The notes under the pieces: generated by a model
Database searches by the model: none
Told to the model about the DNA's origin: nothing
What the model saw: the letters and a program-made list of their open reading frames with translations, nothing else
Position numbers and translations under genes: made by a program
In this document: in pieces, positions 1-10,850 of the stretch
How positions within the stretch are numbered: the stretch's first letter is position 1
Layout of the letters: each line of letters opens with the position of its first letter
Assembly (NCBI RefSeq): GCF_002264395.1
Contig: NZ_NFVA01000020.1
Coordinates: 1 to 64,000, forward strand
Reading direction: 5' to 3'
DNA length: 64,000 nt
Origin: Paenibacillus sp. VTT E-133291
GTDB taxonomy: Bacteria > Bacillota > Bacilli > Paenibacillales > Paenibacillaceae

Positions 1-141
1 TTGAAAAGAGCGATATGCTCATTTTGAAACTGACGATTCATTAAATGAATCTTTTTAAAAATTAACGCGTTCCATTTGTTCAGTTTTCAAAGAACTTGCT
101 CCTAGCATTTCGACATTCAATGTCTCTTGCACAGGAATTAT
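1..141 (-). ncRNA. 5' leader of an rRNA operon (16S gene lies left of the window)
   Basis: Read on the minus strand, positions 98 to 78 give AGTTCTTTGAAAACTGAACA, the boxA-like antitermination motif typical of Bacillus and Paenibacillus rRNA leaders and spacers. The leader then runs to position 1 and ends in CTCTTTTCAA, the kind of sequence that directly precedes the 16S start in this group. Two promoters lie upstream. The 16S sequence itself is not in the window, so the assignment rests on the leader motif and the promoters. Confidence 0.7.
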
Positions 142-171
142 AGTATATCATGTTGTCGTATTTCTTGTCAA
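142..171 (-). promoter_or_regulatory. rRNA promoter P2 (proximal)
   Basis: On the minus strand a perfect -35 TTGACA (171-166) is separated by 18 bp from a -10 TATACT (147-142). It fires toward the window's left edge, away from the MFS gene. Together with the boxA leader it fits the promoter nearest to an rRNA operon. Confidence 0.75.
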
Positions 172-227
172 CTTATTTTTTCATCGTTTGTGTTTCATTT
201 GTTCGATGCGTCATAAGCACAAGAGAT

Positions 228-256
228 AATATACCATGCCGTTCTTATGTTTGCAA
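228..256 (-). promoter_or_regulatory. rRNA promoter P1 (distal)
   Basis: On the minus strand a -35 TTGCAA (256-251) is 17 bp from a -10 TATATT (233-228). It lies about 86 bp upstream of the proximal promoter, the usual tandem arrangement of Bacillus-type rRNA operons. The rest of the gap to position 410 is AT-rich and holds only the ribosome binding site of the plus-strand MFS gene (GAGAGGAG near 398-405). Confidence 0.65.
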
Positions 257-410
257 GCTTTTTTTGAAATAAAAATAATCTACGAATAAATACTTTCAAA
301 CTAACACAAACCAACACAAATTGATTCCAATAATTCATAATCTGTGGCTAAATAGAATCTATCGCAATCCCATATATTAACTTCTAATGATACGTACGAG
401 AGGAGTCTAA

Positions 411-1667
411 ATGAAAAACAATCCATCTACTGCTACGAGCCAAACAAACACTAAGGACAAGGAGCAGCGTAATCTGCAGCAAGCAACAATTTATAAGATT
501 TTGCTGGCTGTCAGCTTTGTTCATTTATTTAACGATTCTATTCAGGCAGTTATCCCTGCAATCTTCCCTATTCTTAAAGATAACCTGATGCTCTCCTTTG
601 CTCAAATTGGGTGGATCTCCTTCGCCTTAAACATGACGTCCTCAGTGATCCAGCCAGTCATCGGATATGCCGCTGATCGCAAACCTCGTCCTATTTTGTT
701 ACCACTGGGCATGTGCAGCACATTTTTAGGCGTACTTTTATTGGCTTATGCCAACAACTATATCCTTGTATTGTTTTCCGTCATGTTAATCGGCTTCGGA
801 TCTGCTACCTTTCATCCGGAAGGCATGCGTGTGGCTCATATGGCTGCCGGTCAGCGGAAAGGTCTTTCGCAATCTATTTTTCAAGTCGGCGGCAATGCCG
901 GGCAATCTCTAGGTCCAATGCTTACAAAATGGATTTTCATTCCCTTTGGGCAGATCGGGGCTCTTGGCTTCACTATCGTTGCGGCTGCCGGAATTGCCGT
1001 CCAGACCTATGTCGCTCGCTGGTATCGGGAGATGCTGGATGCGGGATATACGTTTCATAAGAAATCAACCGCACGCGCAATCGATCCTGCCCGCCGCAAA
1101 AGTATTCGCACGGCAACTATCATCCTTGTGTTCCTAGTCTTTGTAAGATCTTGGTACGGCGCTTCTATCGGCAGTTACTACGCTTTCTATTTAATGGACA
1201 AATATCAAATGACGCTTGATAAGGCCCAAATCTATATTTTTATGTATCTGGCAGCTGGAGCTGTCGGTACATTCTTTGGAGGCCCACTGGCTGACCGCTT
1301 CGGACGGCGTAATCTCATCCTTCTTTCTATGGTCGGAACAGTGCCCTTTGCGCTGGCTCTACCCTTTGTGAACCAAATGTGGGCAGCTATTCTCCTGCTG
1401 ATTGGTGGTTTCATCCTTTTGTCCAGCTTCTCCGTTACTGTAATCTACGCTCAGATGCTTTATCCAGGCAATATCGGAACAGTTTCAGGGTTAATCACTG
1501 GTCTTGCTTTTGGGCTCGGAGGAATTGGCTCTTTGGTACTCGGCAATCTGATTGACACCATTGGAATTTCAAAAGTGTTTATTGCTTGTGGATTCCTCCC
1601 TCTTCTTGGTTTCCTTGCTCTCCTGCTTCCTAGAGACGAGAAACTAGAAGAATGGGCCGCTCAATAA
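411..1667 (+). CDS. MFS exporter, fosmidomycin-resistance (Fsr) family
   Basis: A 418-residue major facilitator protein with about 12 hydrophobic segments. The N-terminal half closely resembles the Fsr family: an LFNDSIQAVIPAIFP segment near residue 40, a GYAADRKPRPILLPLGM loop, ATFHPEGMRVAHMAAG and SQSIFQVGGNAGQSLGP. The C-terminal half has the usual MFS loop DRFGRR. Family members export small drugs such as fosmidomycin by proton antiport; the substrate here is not known. GAGAGGAG sits just upstream of the ATG. The gene is monocistronic, and its stop lies only 12 bp from the convergent stop of the PBP gene with no hairpin between them. Confidence 0.85.
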   Translation: MKNNPSTATSQTNTKDKEQRNLQQATIYKILLAVSFVHLFNDSIQAVIPAIFPILKDNLMLSFAQIGWISFALNMTSSVIQPVIGYAADRKPRPILLPLGMCSTFLGVLLLAYANNYILVLFSVMLIGFGSATFHPEGMRVAHMAAGQRKGLSQSIFQVGGNAGQSLGPMLTKWIFIPFGQIGALGFTIVAAAGIAVQTYVARWYREMLDAGYTFHKKSTARAIDPARRKSIRTATIILVFLVFVRSWYGASIGSYYAFYLMDKYQMTLDKAQIYIFMYLAAGAVGTFFGGPLADRFGRRNLILLSMVGTVPFALALPFVNQMWAAILLLIGGFILLSSFSVTVIYAQMLYPGNIGTVSGLITGLAFGLGGIGSLVLGNLIDTIGISKVFIACGFLPLLGFLALLLPRDEKLEEWAAQ

Positions 1668-1679
1668 ACATCAGTAAAA

Positions 1680-3587
1680 TCAGTAACCACTTAACGCCTT
1701 ACTCATGACTGCAGAAAATAGAGCGGCAGCCTTCCCGCTGCCCTCTGTCATATAATTATCCCTATTTGTACGATCAAACCCCATCCACACTGCAGCTGTC
1801 CATTCCGAAGTATAACCAACAAACCACAAATCCCGATTAGCTTTCTTGCTTACGCCAGGCAAATCCAATTGGGTTGTTCCGGTTTTCCCTGCTACAGGTC
1901 TGTTCATTTGCGCTTTTTTGCCTGTTCCTTCATTGACAACATTACGGAGCATCATCGTCATTGCCTCTGCGGTTCGCTGCGAGATTACCTGCCGTGATTC
2001 GGAGAGATGTGAATACACGACCTTCCCTTTTGAATCCATTATCGTGCGTACCATATGAGCCTCATTCAGTTTACCTCCATTAGCAAAGACACCGTAGGCT
2101 TGTGTCATTTTAAGTGGAGATACTCCGTTATGAAGCCCTCCCAAAGCTATTGATAAATGGTTATCCTCCTCCGTAAGTACAATTCCTAATTTGGCTGCGA
2201 ATTGCCGCGCAGATGAGATTCCAACCTGCTTCAAAAGCCAGACGGCTGGCGCATTTATGGATTTTTGTAGCGCTGTGTTCATGGTAATCTTACCTTGGTA
2301 CACTCCATTCAAATTCTCAGGTACATAGCTTCCATAAGCGTATTTGCGATCAGACAGTATGCTATCCGGGCTATACTTCCCGCTCTCTAGTGCGGGTCCA
2401 TAGTCAATGATCGGCTTGAAGCTGGACCCAGGTTGCCGCGCATCAATTGTAGCTCTATTCAAGCTCCCCTCGTTATGTTCACGTCCACCAATCAATGCTA
2501 CCACTTCACCTGTACGATGATCCATGATCGTCATAGCTGCTTCTACCTGCTGATCTTTTCCGTCGGGCGGGAAAGATGAGTGCTTAAGAAAGGCCTGTTC
2601 AAGCGCCTGCTGTGCTTGAATGTTCAATCCTGTAACAATAATGTAGCCACCCGTCCGAAGCTCCTCCACAGACTTCCCAGTGATCTGAGCCGCTTCCTTA
2701 AGCGTAGCATCCACATAATGTACGCCAATGATTTCTTCTTTGTTTGCAGCGGGAGGATGATACTGTATATCTCTAGCCTTAATCATTTGTTCATTAGTGA
2801 TCAGTCCTTGATCTAACATAATCTGTAGAACGAGATCCCTTCTTGTTTTGGATAATGTCCAATTATCTACCGGATTATAAATAGACGGTCCTTTAGGAAT
2901 TCCCGCTAGGGTGGCGATTTGCCATATTTCTAGTTTTTTTAAATCGGATACGCCGAAGTAACGCTCCGCAGCTGCCTTTACTCCATATTGCCCACGCCCC
3001 ATATAAATCTGATTGAGGTAAAGCCCTAGGATCTCTCGTTTTGTTAACTGTCTCTCTAATGCAAGAGCAATGGATGCTTCATTTAGCTTACGTATGACAT
3101 TCTTGTTCCTGTTCAAATAAAGATTGCGAGCTAGCTGCTGAGTAATACTACTCCCGCCCTCGGAGAGATCCATATCCACAAGATTATTTAGAAAAGCGCG
3201 AGAAATCCCTTTATAATCTAACCCCTGGTGGCTATAAAAGCGCCGGTCCTCCACCGCTAAAAACGTATTGATCAATAATGCAGGCATCTCCTCCAGCTCC
3301 GCTGAATGTCTATACCCCGAGCCCGGTAAAGGGATCCTTCGTAATGTCGTCCCATCCGAGGCCTTAATGATGCTCGATTCCGGCAGCTGAAGTTTATCCT
3401 CTTGCTGCTCAACCACTTGCCCGCCGTATTGAAATACGTAAAGCAAACCCACGAGCGCTATTATTATTCCAATGATACTCCCATCAAATAATAAATACCC
3501 CAGACGGAGTATCCGGGTACGCATGATCCATCTGCCATCCTTGCCTGAACGGGCTACACTTTGTTTTTTTTCGGTAACGGCATTCAT
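1680..3587 (-). CDS. Class A penicillin-binding protein (PBP1A family)
   Basis: A 635-residue bifunctional peptidoglycan synthase. One membrane anchor (about 28-52) is followed by a GT51 glycosyltransferase domain with EDRRFYSHQG (catalytic Glu113), GGSSITQQLARN and REILGLYLNQIYMGRGQYG. The transpeptidase domain has SSFK (nucleophile Ser388), SIN (443-445) and KTGTT (568 on). It polymerises and crosslinks lipid II at the outer membrane face. The start ATG overlaps the stop of the upstream HAMP protein as ATGA, so the two are probably translationally coupled. Both lie downstream of a two-component system, which hints at cell-wall-stress control; that link is inference. All catalytic motifs are intact. 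Confidence 0.92.
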   Translation of the reverse strand: MNAVTEKKQSVARSGKDGRWIMRTRILRLGYLLFDGSIIGIIIALVGLLYVFQYGGQVVEQQEDKLQLPESSIIKASDGTTLRRIPLPGSGYRHSAELEEMPALLINTFLAVEDRRFYSHQGLDYKGISRAFLNNLVDMDLSEGGSSITQQLARNLYLNRNKNVIRKLNEASIALALERQLTKREILGLYLNQIYMGRGQYGVKAAAERYFGVSDLKKLEIWQIATLAGIPKGPSIYNPVDNWTLSKTRRDLVLQIMLDQGLITNEQMIKARDIQYHPPAANKEEIIGVHYVDATLKEAAQITGKSVEELRTGGYIIVTGLNIQAQQALEQAFLKHSSFPPDGKDQQVEAAMTIMDHRTGEVVALIGGREHNEGSLNRATIDARQPGSSFKPIIDYGPALESGKYSPDSILSDRKYAYGSYVPENLNGVYQGKITMNTALQKSINAPAVWLLKQVGISSARQFAAKLGIVLTEEDNHLSIALGGLHNGVSPLKMTQAYGVFANGGKLNEAHMVRTIMDSKGKVVYSHLSESRQVISQRTAEAMTMMLRNVVNEGTGKKAQMNRPVAGKTGTTQLDLPGVSKKANRDLWFVGYTSEWTAAVWMGFDRTNRDNYMTEGSGKAAALFSAVMSKALSGY

Positions 3588-4183
3588 GACTCTATAATCA
3601 GGTTCTCTAAGAACCGCTCCATACTACGGGCTTCAACATTCGCTGCTTCAAGAAGTGCTTGGGCTTCCATCCCATCATCCATATTGTCAGCATCCTCTAC
3701 CTCACGGAGAGCACGGAGAATTGCCCGAGTTCTTATCAATAAAGCTACTGCTGGTGTGTCCTGCATCGTTTCTGGTGCTACGCCTCTATTTGGAACTTCA
3801 ATTCTTTGCATGCGATTCAGGTTAGCAGCGATTTGTCCTAATTCTCCTCCGGAGAGAACCTTGATTTCTTTTGTTACTCCCTTATCTGCTAACTCTGAGG
3901 TTCCAAGCAATACCGTGTGCAAATCATCGGCAATTTTCTGTGAACGGAGAATAAACAACCCGCTGAAGAATAGAACAAATAGAATTATGGCGCTGGGGAT
4001 TGTTCCAATATGATTAATGGTCCAATGGATAAGACGAACAAAAAAGACGCCTGATTGCCCCAAATAATGAGCATACAGTAAAGCAACAACCCGCTGGACA
4101 GCAAAAAGAAAGGCAGCACTCAAAAGAGCACTCCCTATAAAAACATAAAGATAATGGATGCGAACCGTCCGAAGTTTGTGCAT
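3584..4183 (-). CDS. HAMP-domain membrane protein resembling a kinase-less sensor
   Basis: A 199-residue protein with two membrane segments (about 10-33 and 60-80) and a HAMP-like region (about 80-130). Its N-terminal half resembles the neighbouring histidine kinase: INHIGTIPSAI against INHIGSVPLLT, and GELGQIAANLNRM against DELGVLAENINEM. The last 60 residues look like two helices of a dimerisation domain (LIRTRAILRALREVE where the kinase has SHDLRTPLTSVLGFLE), but there is no phospho-accepting His and no ATPase domain. It has a strong ribosome binding site (AAGGAGGG) and overlaps the PBP gene by 4 bp. It may be a degenerate paralogue of the kinase that senses or scaffolds. Function unknown. 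Confidence 0.75.
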   Translation of the reverse strand: MHKLRTVRIHYLYVFIGSALLSAAFLFAVQRVVALLYAHYLGQSGVFFVRLIHWTINHIGTIPSAIILFVLFFSGLFILRSQKIADDLHTVLLGTSELADKGVTKEIKVLSGGELGQIAANLNRMQRIEVPNRGVAPETMQDTPAVALLIRTRAILRALREVEDADNMDDGMEAQALLEAANVEARSMERFLENLIIES

Positions 4184-4211
4184 AGTAATCCCTCCTTGTG
4201 CTCATAAGAAG

Positions 4212-4304
4212 AAACGCCTTCGGCGTCCTTTTTAAGGACGATAAGCATTTCTTCGAAAAATATAAGGATAAAGTATAGCTTGAAGCTTATACTTTCTTAT
4301 ATTT
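4212..4304 (+). repeat. Two-hairpin dispersed repeat, copy A
   Basis: About 92 bp with two consecutive inverted repeats. The first is AAACGCC-TTCG-GGCGTCC with a nested GTCC/GGAC and a closing GCATTT. The second pairs AATATAAGGATAAAGTATAGC with GCTTATACTTTCTTATATT. It lies between the histidine kinase and the HAMP gene. Near-identical architecture recurs at 51879, 54695 and 56152, always in the same orientation. Confidence 0.8.
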
Positions 4305-4346
4305 CAAGGATAGCTTCCAAATCTTAAGAACCTGCCTAGAGTTTTC

Positions 4347-5459
4347 TTAAGATTCTATGAAGAAGGGGAAACAGGTGATGAAATCCGTGCGAAGTGGGGA
4401 GCTTTCTACATAAATAACGCCATTGTGGCGTTCGATGATACTTTTTGAAATGGCAAGGCCTAAGCCTGAACCGCCTGTATGCTGTGAACGGGACTTCTCT
4501 GCCCGATAAAATCGTTCAAAAATAAACGGAATATCGCTCTCTGCAATCCTCTCTCCAAAGTTGCTAATGCGGACAATCGCTTCATTTCCCTTTTTACTGA
4601 AACCAATCTCCAGTTTTTTGCCGCTTCTCCCGTAACGGATTGCATTCGTAATCAAATTCTCATAAGCACGAACTAATTCTTTAGGGGAAGCCTCTATCCA
4701 CAGCTCATCAGCTTGGTCATCGATCTCGTAGGTCATTTCAGCCTTTGTTAGTTCAGGAACCGACTCCTCCGCTAACTGCCGTATAAATGCTTTTAAATCT
4801 AATCGCTCCATAGCCAGAGGGTATTCCCCACTATTTACGCGTGTATATTCAAAAAGATCGTCGATCAGTTTACGCAGCACAAGGGATTTGTTGTAGGCTA
4901 TGCTCACGTAATATCGTATTTCTACTTCTTCCTGGCATCGATCTTGCTCGATATATTCCAGAAAGCCGAGGACAGAGGTGAGTGGGGTTCGTAAGTCGTG
5001 TGAAACGCCAGTAATCAAGTCATTTTTCGCATTCACAGCTTTACGTTCCTCTTCCACGGAGTGCTGCAAACGCTCAGCCATTTCATTAATATTCTCAGCC
5101 AGCACACCCAACTCGTCCGATGTTCTGACCTCAATGCGGTGAGTCATCCCTGAGCTCGTGATTTCCTGAATCCCTTTGGTGATCTCCTCCAGATACAGCA
5201 CTACTTTACGAGTATAGATAAAAAAGAACAGCAAAAAGCTGATAATCCCGGCTGCGGTCAGTAGTGGCACAGAGCCAATATGATTAATGATCCAGCGTAA
5301 GATACGTGAATAGGGAGCCGACTCTGGAGCTGGATTCAGATAGATCATAAAATTAACGAGCTGGTAGCCAGCCATAAGTAACAAACCACCGGAAAGTACA
5401 CTAAGTAAAAATGCAAATATAAACTTCCACCGGATCGTTGTTATATATTTCGAATTCAA
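4347..5459 (-). CDS. Sensor histidine kinase
   Basis: A 370-residue membrane kinase. Two membrane segments (about 12-34 and 62-82) flank a short extracytoplasmic loop. Then come a HAMP domain (about 83-135), an H-box VSHDLRTPL with His154, an N-box NLITNAIRYG and a G-box GGSGLGLAISKSI. It should autophosphorylate and pass phosphate to the regulator encoded immediately upstream (20-bp gap), which suggests one operon. The start appears to be TTG, preceded by AGGTGAGG. The short loop resembles kinases that sense cell-wall-active compounds through the membrane; the signal is unknown. Confidence 0.88.
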   Translation of the reverse strand: MNSKYITTIRWKFIFAFLLSVLSGGLLLMAGYQLVNFMIYLNPAPESAPYSRILRWIINHIGSVPLLTAAGIISFLLFFFIYTRKVVLYLEEITKGIQEITSSGMTHRIEVRTSDELGVLAENINEMAERLQHSVEEERKAVNAKNDLITGVSHDLRTPLTSVLGFLEYIEQDRCQEEVEIRYYVSIAYNKSLVLRKLIDDLFEYTRVNSGEYPLAMERLDLKAFIRQLAEESVPELTKAEMTYEIDDQADELWIEASPKELVRAYENLITNAIRYGRSGKKLEIGFSKKGNEAIVRISNFGERIAESDIPFIFERFYRAEKSRSQHTGGSGLGLAISKSIIERHNGVIYVESSPLRTDFITCFPFFIES

Positions 5460-5478
5460 GAAGCCTCACCTAATCCTT

Positions 5479-6186
5479 TCAGGAAGGTCCATCTAATTTA
5501 TAGCCAACTCCCCAGACGGTTTGTATGTAACGCGGGCGCTTTGAATCGATTTCAATTTTGTCGCGGAGATTACGAATATGTACCATAACTGTATTGCCTC
5601 CATCTAAAAATGGTTCATTCCACACTTTATCGTAAATCTGTTCTAAGCTGAGCACTTGACCTTGGTGCCTTGCCAAAAGCTCTAGAATAGAAAATTCCCG
5701 CGGAGTCAGCTTAATCTTCTGTAGATCTACATGTACCTCATGCTTAGACGTATCTATGGTTAAATCTTCAAAGCTCAGTTTACTTTCACTCCCCAAGCTA
5801 CTATTATCCTTATTAAATGCGTGGTAACGACGCAGCTGTGACTTGACGCGGGCCACAATCTCTAAAGGATTAAAAGGCTTGCCCACGTAGTCGTCCGCTC
5901 CTATGCTCAGTCCTGAGATTTTGTCCATATCGGTATTTTTGGCTGAAAGGATGATAATCGGCATCTTCCGCGCTTCACGGATCTTCATACATGCCGCTAG
6001 TCCATCCATCTTAGGCATCATGACATCAAGAATAATTAAATCCACTTCTTCCTTCTGCAGACACGCCAGCGCTTCCAACCCATCATAGGCTTTAAGCAGC
6101 CGGTAGCCCTCATTGCTGAGATAAATCGATAACAGCTCTACAATTTCCCTCTCATCATCTACTAACAATATCGTCTCTCTCTTCAC
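5479..6186 (-). CDS. OmpR/PhoB-family response regulator
   Basis: A 235-residue regulator. The receiver domain has VDDE at 9-12, phospho-acceptor Asp54 in LDVMMPKMDG and Lys103 in GKPFNP. A winged-helix DNA-binding domain follows (about 135-232) with LTPREFSILELLARH and GNTVMVHIRNLRDKI. It is the first gene of a regulator-kinase pair. The start is GTG with AAAGGAT about 10 bp upstream. A good vegetative promoter precedes it. The HAMP protein and PBP genes downstream are plausible targets, but no operator could be identified. Confidence 0.9.
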   Translation of the reverse strand: MKRETILLVDDEREIVELLSIYLSNEGYRLLKAYDGLEALACLQKEEVDLIILDVMMPKMDGLAACMKIREARKMPIIILSAKNTDMDKISGLSIGADDYVGKPFNPLEIVARVKSQLRRYHAFNKDNSSLGSESKLSFEDLTIDTSKHEVHVDLQKIKLTPREFSILELLARHQGQVLSLEQIYDKVWNEPFLDGGNTVMVHIRNLRDKIEIDSKRPRYIQTVWGVGYKLDGPS

Positions 6187-6229
6187 GGAAGGGGTATCCT
6201 TTCAAATAGAGTAATAAGTATCTATAGCT

Positions 6230-6258
6230 TATATATTAGCAGATCAATCGAATGACAA
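6230..6258 (-). promoter_or_regulatory. Promoter of the regulator-kinase operon
   Basis: On the minus strand a -35 TTGTCA (6258-6253) is 17 bp from a -10 TATATA (6235-6230), about 44 bp upstream of the GTG start of the response regulator. Confidence 0.6.
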
Positions 6259-6273
6259 TAAGAAGAATACGCA

Positions 6274-6326
6274 AAAAAAGGGTTCCAGCTCCTCTCGTAC
6301 TTAAACGAAATGGAACTGGAACCTTT
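6274..6326 (-). terminator. Terminator after ligA
   Basis: On the minus strand AAAAGGTTCCAG pairs with CTGGAACCCTTTT across a loop, and a T run follows. It sits 22 bp past the ligA stop. Confidence 0.75.
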
Positions 6327-6348
6327 TGAGGTTCTAGTATAACTATGC

Positions 6349-8397
<2,049 letters not shown>

Positions 8398-8439
8398 TTA
8401 GCGTGGTCTAAATATCCGTTCGTTAATCGTTTGTTACTA

Positions 8440-10776
8440 TTATTCCACCCTGGTAATCGGTGCAAACCCTGCAAGCAGTCGTTTTACACCCACTGGTGCC
8501 GGAAAAGCAATTTGTAGCTCCGTATCATTCCCGGTGCCCTTCACAGCTACAACGGTGCCAGTGCCCCATTTGCCATGCGAAACCTTATCACCCGCTTTGT
8601 ATTCGCCAGCTGCTGCAGCCCCTGCTCCAGTAGCGCGCTGAGCGCCTCCGGAGGTTACGGTCACGCTGCTCTTGCTTGTCGCTGCTGACGCCGTGCTTCC
8701 GCCTGCCGACGTAGCTTCGGCCGCTCCGCCCCGGCCGCCAAAGTTCCCACGGCTACCGCCGCTAAAGCCGCGTCCGCCGTAAGCACCGCCTACGTCCGCG
8801 CCTCCGCGCTGGAAGCGGTCCTTCGTCTTAACGGTATCTTCCTTCAGCTCTTCTGGAATCTCCTCCAGGAAGCGGGACGGCTGGTTCGCCGTCGTCCGCC
8901 CAAAGAGTGTACGCATCCGTGCACAGGAGAGAAACAGTTGTTTCTCGGCGCGTGTGATCCCTACATAAGCAAGCCGACGTTCCTCTTCGAGCTCATCATT
9001 GTCCTGGAAAGCACGGCTATGCGGGAATACGCCTTCTTCCATACCGACGATAAAAACGGTCGGGAATTCCAGACCTTTGGCACTGTGCATTGTCATTAGC
9101 ACAACAGCATCACTACGATCCTCTTCATCATCGTTGACACTATCAATATCTGCGATAAGGGCCAGATCCGTGAGGAAGGAGACCAGTGACTTGTCCTCGT
9201 TATTCTTTTCAAACTCCATCGTCACGGACAAGAACTCATCGATATTCTCTAGCCGGGAGCGAGATTCGAGTGTGTTTTCATTTTGCAGCTCCAAACGGTA
9301 CTGCGACATCTCCAAGATTTTTTCCGTCAGTTCAGTTACAGACAAGAACTCCACCATACGGTGCAGAGCTTCAATCATATCGTAGAACTCTACTAGCATA
9401 TTCCGCGTCCGTCCGGCAAAGCCCAAATCATCAACAGTTTGCAGTACGCGGAAGATAGAAACACCACGTTCACCAGCCGCAGCTGCCAGCTTGCCAACCG
9501 TTGTATCCCCTAATCCCCGCTTAGGTACATTAATAATACGCGTCAGGCTGATATCATCATCAGGGTTAGACAACAGGCGTAGATACGCCAGTAGATCCTT
9601 GATTTCTTTACGATCATAGAACTTAATCCCGCCAACAATTTGATACGGAATATCTGATTTAATCAGAATTTCCTCGATTACCCGTGACTGGGCATTCGTA
9701 CGATACAATATCGCGTGATTCTGATAAGCTTGGCCTTGTTTTACATTCTTACTAATTTCTCCGGTTACAAAGTACCCTTCGTCATGCTCAGAATCTGCTC
9801 TGTACACTTTAATCTTGGCGCCTTCTTCAGAGTCGGTCCACAGCTTCTTCGGCTTCCGTCCACTATTGAGCGCGATCACACCATTCGCTGCATTCAGGAT
9901 ATTAGCGGTCGAACGATAGTTTTGTTCTAAAAGAATGGTCTTCGCTTCTGGATAATCCTCTTCAAAATTAAGAATGTTCGTAATATCCGCTCCGCGCCAG
10001 CGATAAATCGACTGGTCACTATCCCCTACCACACAAATCCGGTGGTGGCTATCAGCTAGCATGCGGCATAACATGTACTGCGCTCTATTCGTATCCTGAT
10101 ACTCATCTACATGGATGTATTTGAATTTCTTTTGGTAGAAATCAAGAACCTCGGGAACTTCTTTAAATAATTCGATAGTCTTCATAATCAAATCATCAAA
10201 GTCCAGCGAGTTATTGCTTCTCAAACGTCTTTGGTACATCTTATAAACCTTAGCAATAAGGCCTTCAAAATAATCGCCAACCTTCTGCTCATACTGCGCT
10301 GGAGTGATCAGTTCATTTTTGGATGCGCTGATTACAGCTTGTACAGCTTTTGGCTCGAATTTTTTCGTATCAATGTTCAGTTCCTTCATACAGTTACGGA
10401 TTACCGATAGCTGATCTGTAGAGTCCAAGATGGAGAAGTTGGAGGTAAAGCCAATCCGCTCGATATCCTTCCGCAAAATCCGCACACACATAGAGTGAAA
10501 GGTGGATACCCAGATATCTCTTCCCTCAGGTCCAACGAGCTTAGATACCCGTTCCTGCATTTCCCGCGCGGCTTTATTCGTAAACGTAATCGCCAAAATC
10601 GCCCAAGGCGGCGCCTTTCGATTGGCAATCAGCCAGGCGATTCTGTGAGTCAACACTCTCGTCTTCCCACTGCCCGCACCAGCCATAATCAAAAGGGGTC
10701 CTTCAGTAGTTTCGACAGCCTGTCTTTGTGGAGGATTCAGTCGACTCACTGCATCTTGTATGCTAATAAGTTGCAT
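8440..10776 (-). CDS. pcrA: ATP-dependent DNA helicase PcrA (UvrD/Rep family)
   Basis: A 778-residue superfamily 1 helicase acting in repair, rolling-circle replication and clearing RecA or stalled polymerase. Visible motifs are Walker A AGAGSGKT (32-39), DEYQDTNRAQ, QNYRS and the late motif VGITRAEKQLF. The C-terminal tail holds a Gly/Ala/Ser-rich stretch encoded by GC-rich DNA (about 8620-8830), then a Tudor-like fold (DKVSHGKWGTGTVVAV) that in PcrA contacts RNA polymerase. Three in-frame starts exist; AAAGGAG lies about 10 bp before the ATG at 10776, so that one is chosen. It lies between pcrB and ligA. Confidence 0.96.
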   Translation of the reverse strand: MQLISIQDAVSRLNPPQRQAVETTEGPLLIMAGAGSGKTRVLTHRIAWLIANRKAPPWAILAITFTNKAAREMQERVSKLVGPEGRDIWVSTFHSMCVRILRKDIERIGFTSNFSILDSTDQLSVIRNCMKELNIDTKKFEPKAVQAVISASKNELITPAQYEQKVGDYFEGLIAKVYKMYQRRLRSNNSLDFDDLIMKTIELFKEVPEVLDFYQKKFKYIHVDEYQDTNRAQYMLCRMLADSHHRICVVGDSDQSIYRWRGADITNILNFEEDYPEAKTILLEQNYRSTANILNAANGVIALNSGRKPKKLWTDSEEGAKIKVYRADSEHDEGYFVTGEISKNVKQGQAYQNHAILYRTNAQSRVIEEILIKSDIPYQIVGGIKFYDRKEIKDLLAYLRLLSNPDDDISLTRIINVPKRGLGDTTVGKLAAAAGERGVSIFRVLQTVDDLGFAGRTRNMLVEFYDMIEALHRMVEFLSVTELTEKILEMSQYRLELQNENTLESRSRLENIDEFLSVTMEFEKNNEDKSLVSFLTDLALIADIDSVNDDEEDRSDAVVLMTMHSAKGLEFPTVFIVGMEEGVFPHSRAFQDNDELEEERRLAYVGITRAEKQLFLSCARMRTLFGRTTANQPSRFLEEIPEELKEDTVKTKDRFQRGGADVGGAYGGRGFSGGSRGNFGGRGGAAEATSAGGSTASAATSKSSVTVTSGGAQRATGAGAAAAGEYKAGDKVSHGKWGTGTVVAVKGTGNDTELQIAFPAPVGVKRLLAGFAPITRVE

Positions 10777-10850
10777 GTGTAACATGCTCCTTTCTAAATA
10801 TAAAATCACAATATAAAATCACAAATCATAAGTAGTCCTTGGACTAACCA

